DNA of 64,000 nt, from contig CM035438.1 of the NCBI GenBank assembly GCA_020310875.1, positions 97,851,432 through 97,915,431 on the forward strand. Reading direction: 5' to 3'. The stretch comes from Ceratopteris richardii. Its lineage: Eukaryota > Streptophyta > Polypodiopsida > Polypodiales > Pteridaceae. The notes below the pieces were generated by a model. The model saw nothing but the letters and a program-made list of their open reading frames with translations, was not told where the DNA came from and did not search any database. The position numbers and the translations under genes were made by a program. Of the stretch, positions 61,011-64,000 are shown piece after piece (position 1 is the first letter of the stretch; each line of letters begins with the position of its first letter).

Positions 61011-61910
61011 TAGATCAAACTCTAGATTCAACAAAGAGGACCTACTAGAGTTCTTAACTTCAACTGTAATGAAACTTTAGAACATTCCAATTGTCTTTTT
61101 CAAATCCTTCTACTTTCATTTCATGTATCTGAGAGCACTTCCATCATGTTAAAGTCAACACCCAAAATGGGAACTCTACTACAGTGAGTTGTGATATTAC
61201 CCCTACTACATAGACTACATCTCAATGTGAACTTATTATGGATATGTACATTGACACATTCTGTTTCAGTTCTACGTCCGTAAATTCCAATCTAACGTTG
61301 TACTCCATTAAATTTTTGAACGTCGTTTCCCGTACATTGGCAAAGCCTTCCAACATAACAAAAATCTATATCTTTCCAAATTCCAACATCTATAAACATA
61401 ATTTGAGTTTTGTGTCTTTAGATAAATTGCACAAGTCAGATCTAGCCAATCATTTCAAGACGTGCAAGTAGATGGTTGGAAGGGACACAAGTCGGTTCTT
61501 GAAGATTTCAATAACTGATGAAAATGGATGTTGTCAAGTCGCCACGTGATGATAGAACAAGTTACCCGCAGATCTGTGTGTGTATATTCCGTATACGTAT
61601 GTCAAGCCAAATTTTCGTCCTCATTTGATTCCGCGAATCCCGCGGAAAATGGAGAGCATTGCAGCACCTACATGTTTCGTCACTTTTTGACTCGTCACTT
61701 GCTTTCCTCTATGACCTCGTGCCTTTTGCGTTGATCACCAGCAACTCCATCAACTCGTGCCTTCCGCTTTCCTTTTTGTAGGTCCACGAGGGCCTAAAAT
61801 TGATGGGCACTTTGCGTGTCAAAAAAAGGTGTTGTTTTCTAAGACTTTTTGCCAAACGATAGGTTGGGATTGGTAATTTGCTTGTCAATATTTATGGATC
61901 TATATGCATA
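61011..61910. other. Unassigned stretch
   Basis: Short frames only (68-77 codons), none recognised. No RNA gene or repeat partner in the window. Confidence 0.3.
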
Positions 61911-62127
61911 TTATATGTATATATGCCTTCTATACATATATCAAAATTTCTCATATGAAAGGCTCACATATACCTTCTATACACGTATGCCTTCAAGCTC
62001 CAATCATATGACATTTTCTATATGTATAATATATGCCTTCTATACACATATCAAAATTTCTCATATGAAAGGCACACATATGCCTTCTATACACGTATGC
62101 CTTCAAGCTCCAATCATATGACATTTT
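61911..62127 (+). repeat. 110-bp tandem duplication, two copies
   Basis: Two copies, about 61911-62017 and 62021-62127, share ATGCCTTCTATACA, TCAAAATTTCTCATATGAAA and CCAATCATATGACATTTT at a spacing of 110 bp. Within each copy GCCTTCTATACA occurs in two related forms, so the unit itself has internal repetition. Open frames here are low complexity. Confidence 0.9.
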
Positions 62128-62513
62128 GTCCTCTTCGTGAAATTTATACTTTACATTTGACAATGTCATTGACACACCTTCATATTTCTTTTACATGTAA
62201 TTCTTCTGTTTCCATTGGATTTTATTGGCATGTGTCACCCATTGCATCATCATGACCTTATCCAACATCACATGGGCATATAATTTGTTTGAGATAAAAT
62301 ATCACAGGTCTAAATAAGGATAGATACGGAGCTTGTCTTTACAATTTCTTCCAAAAAAAAAAATGCTTACTTGAATTATCGACAAAGAAAACTTACAGGA
62401 AACCTAGAGAAGGAGTACAATAAAGGTTAATTACATTTTCATCCCCTTCATTGAGGACATTTTTGTTTTTCATCTTGTTATTTTATGACATGAATATGCT
62501 ATGATGTCTAAGG

Positions 62514-62529
62514 GAGAGAGAGAGAGAGA
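62514..62529 (+). repeat. (AG)n microsatellite
   Basis: A run of about eight GA dinucleotides. No gene is recognised in the surrounding 62128-62560. Confidence 0.9.
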
Positions 62530-62569
62530 TCTCTTATAGTCATAGGTCCTTCTACCTAGAGAAACAAGG

Positions 62570-63660
62570 GATTTCTCAATCTACCACTCTTTGGGAGTGT
62601 TATCAAAGTTCATTACACATCCCTCCTTCCAAATCTTCCAAAGTGATTCCTTTCTAAGAACATCCCGGGGAATTGATGAGCATGTGATAGCTTCCGTTAG
62701 AAAAGCTTGCTTCCAATTCACGTGATGATGTAATATTCAAAAGTTTACTAAGGTCTTGCTATATCCAAATGCTTTGATGAAAAGAATAAAAAGGTTGAGT
62801 GTGCTCTTCCCTACATCATAGCACCTCTCACACCACAGGTGTGCCACTGATTTTACTTGCTTTGACATTGGTCCGTATTACCATGTGAAGGATTTGTCAC
62901 ATAAGAGTCTCTTTTTCATTTTCGATTAATAGATGCCATAGATCTTGGAACTTGAATTCTCATCTAATCGATGACCAATTTAGAGGCCAATTCTCATTAA
63001 AATCTTGATAATAGTTCACTTTTGTTTTAAATCTTTGGGAATCGTCAATTTTGTTATCATTTAGTCACCATAAACCATTCAACCAGGGGAGATCATAGCC
63101 AAACAATGAGTTCTTTGTCTAAAAGGGCACTAGTCCTCATAGTTAGCTTTGCAATTCAGATCAATGTCCTTGAATCTTATGAGTTCCATGTATCTTGATT
63201 CCATAAATGCTTTCACTTATGAAAACCTTTTTTCTTTTGAGCATCTTAGCCCTCTAGAGGTACTTCTTCGACTCTTGCAATTAGAGCAATTGGTAACCGA
63301 ATAGAATTATATTGTGTGATGTTCATAGCCCACTTTGAGTCATCCATGATGGTACAAAAGGGCTTCATCTTGTTCCACCCTTCGTTCTATACTACTTGGC
63401 AAGTGTTTCGAATATTTGTCATAACTGTTAGCCAAAGTCTAAACGTGATGCATGATAAGTTGAAGTAACATTTAGAGGCTTCATATCCTGAGTTTTAGCT
63501 ACCAATAATTCTCAACCACATTCCTAAAGCCTAGCTTAGCAAAACTGTTAAGTAGTTGATTGAGATATTCTTGCAAAATTATAGGAGCACTTTTGACAAC
63601 CTTTATATGCATGAATCCAAGTCTTGAATGGAAGTCCACAACCTCCTTTCTCTTACTAAG
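62570..63660 (-). pseudogene. Possible LINE ORF2 C-terminal remnant
   Basis: On the minus strand, fragments resemble the end of plant LINE ORF2 after the reverse transcriptase. AHLWCERCYDVGKSTLNLF (about 62790-62850) could be a zinc-binding zf-RVT piece, and NWKQAFLTEAI with RKESLWKIWKEGCVMNF (about 62610-62720) resembles the W..A and LWxIWKxRN tail of such proteins. Farther upstream on that strand, LLNSFAKLGFRNVVENYW (about 63490-63545) is reminiscent of the reverse-transcriptase LGF motif. Stops are frequent, no poly(A) tail or target duplication is seen, and spacing does not fit a whole protein. Low confidence. Confidence 0.35.
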
Positions 63661-64000
63661 TTAGTATGGAGTGTAAGAAATTTGCTACAAGCAGATTCCT
63701 TTGCTCACTTACTCATTCTGTTAGCTTATACATCTCTATACCTAGGCATTGCTCACTACCTCTTTATGGAGTGAGCTAGTATCCAACAGAATTTGTATTC
63801 AACTCTAAAACCTTGTTTTTCATCTGTTTTAAGTGATTTATTGCTCATACAGTTTATTGATGGTGCTAAAGATTTTGTTAGCATTCTAAGAGTGTGATTG
63901 GAGTGAGGTTGCAAACAATGAAGGTGTGTCTCTACACATAGGCAGATAGTTTTACAGCTAGTCTACATTGTAGAGGCTAGTTCTTCATAGTGGAGTATCA
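63661..64000. other. Unassigned right edge
   Basis: No recognisable domain or repeat. It may continue the LINE-like remnant. Confidence 0.25.

Noticed and set aside
61849-62255. Frames of 60-90 codons with repeated SYERLTYTFYTRMPSS-like text
   Set aside because: They are translations of the 110-bp tandem duplication and do not resemble a protein family.

Overview
This is land-plant nuclear DNA made almost entirely of retroelements, and I find no host protein gene that I can defend. The evidence is a dense mix of plant Ty1/copia and Ty3/gypsy LTR retrotransposons. Most copia copies are primed from initiator-Met tRNA (TGGTATCAGAG just inside the LTR), and one gypsy element has the plant-type primer site TGGCGCCGTTGCCGGGG. 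The species cannot be read from the window. The repeat load, the depth of nesting and the lack of genes fit a large repeat-rich genome, but this is weak inference. Element names used here (CopA, CopB, CopE, CopF, CopG, GypH, GypI, LARD) are local labels.

Layout, left to right. 1-1181: the 3' end of an LTR element, an LTR-like stretch and unassigned DNA. 1182-9028: an old CopA copy (CopA-1) into which a much younger CopA copy (CopA-2, 1477-6628, target duplication GCAAG) has inserted. 9069-14345: CopB. 14346-14855: a third CopA fragment. 14856-34394: a gypsy element (GypH) carrying copia CopG (16602-28530, minus strand, target duplication CATTT), which carries the young copia CopF (22242-27613, target duplication GTAAT) inside its right LTR. 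The GypH leader holds a 23-unit array of hairpin-forming 29-30 bp repeats. 34725-45537: a tandem LTR-internal-LTR-internal-LTR array of a non-coding LTR element (LARD-like, minus strand) with a fourfold repeated primer-binding site. 45538-60517: a gypsy fragment (GypI) interrupted by CopE (target duplication TTAAA) and by CopA-5 (target duplication AGTAT), and flanked by two inverted, partial CopA copies. 60518-64000: mostly unassigned, with weak LINE-like traces and a 110-bp tandem duplication.

Relative ages from counting LTR differences by eye are CopF (about 0.5%) < CopA-2 (about 1.3%) < LARD array (about 2%) < CopG (a few percent) < CopE (about 5-6%) < CopA-5. These agree with the nesting order where nesting is seen.

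The observations most worth a second look are the four tandem primer-binding sites of the LARD, the hairpin minisatellite in the GypH leader, a 5S rRNA-like Pol III promoter segment in the CopE leader, the odd domain order of GypH, and a perfect 24-bp palindrome with heat-shock-element-like half sites in the CopF LTRs. No cellular pathway or operon-like system was found.
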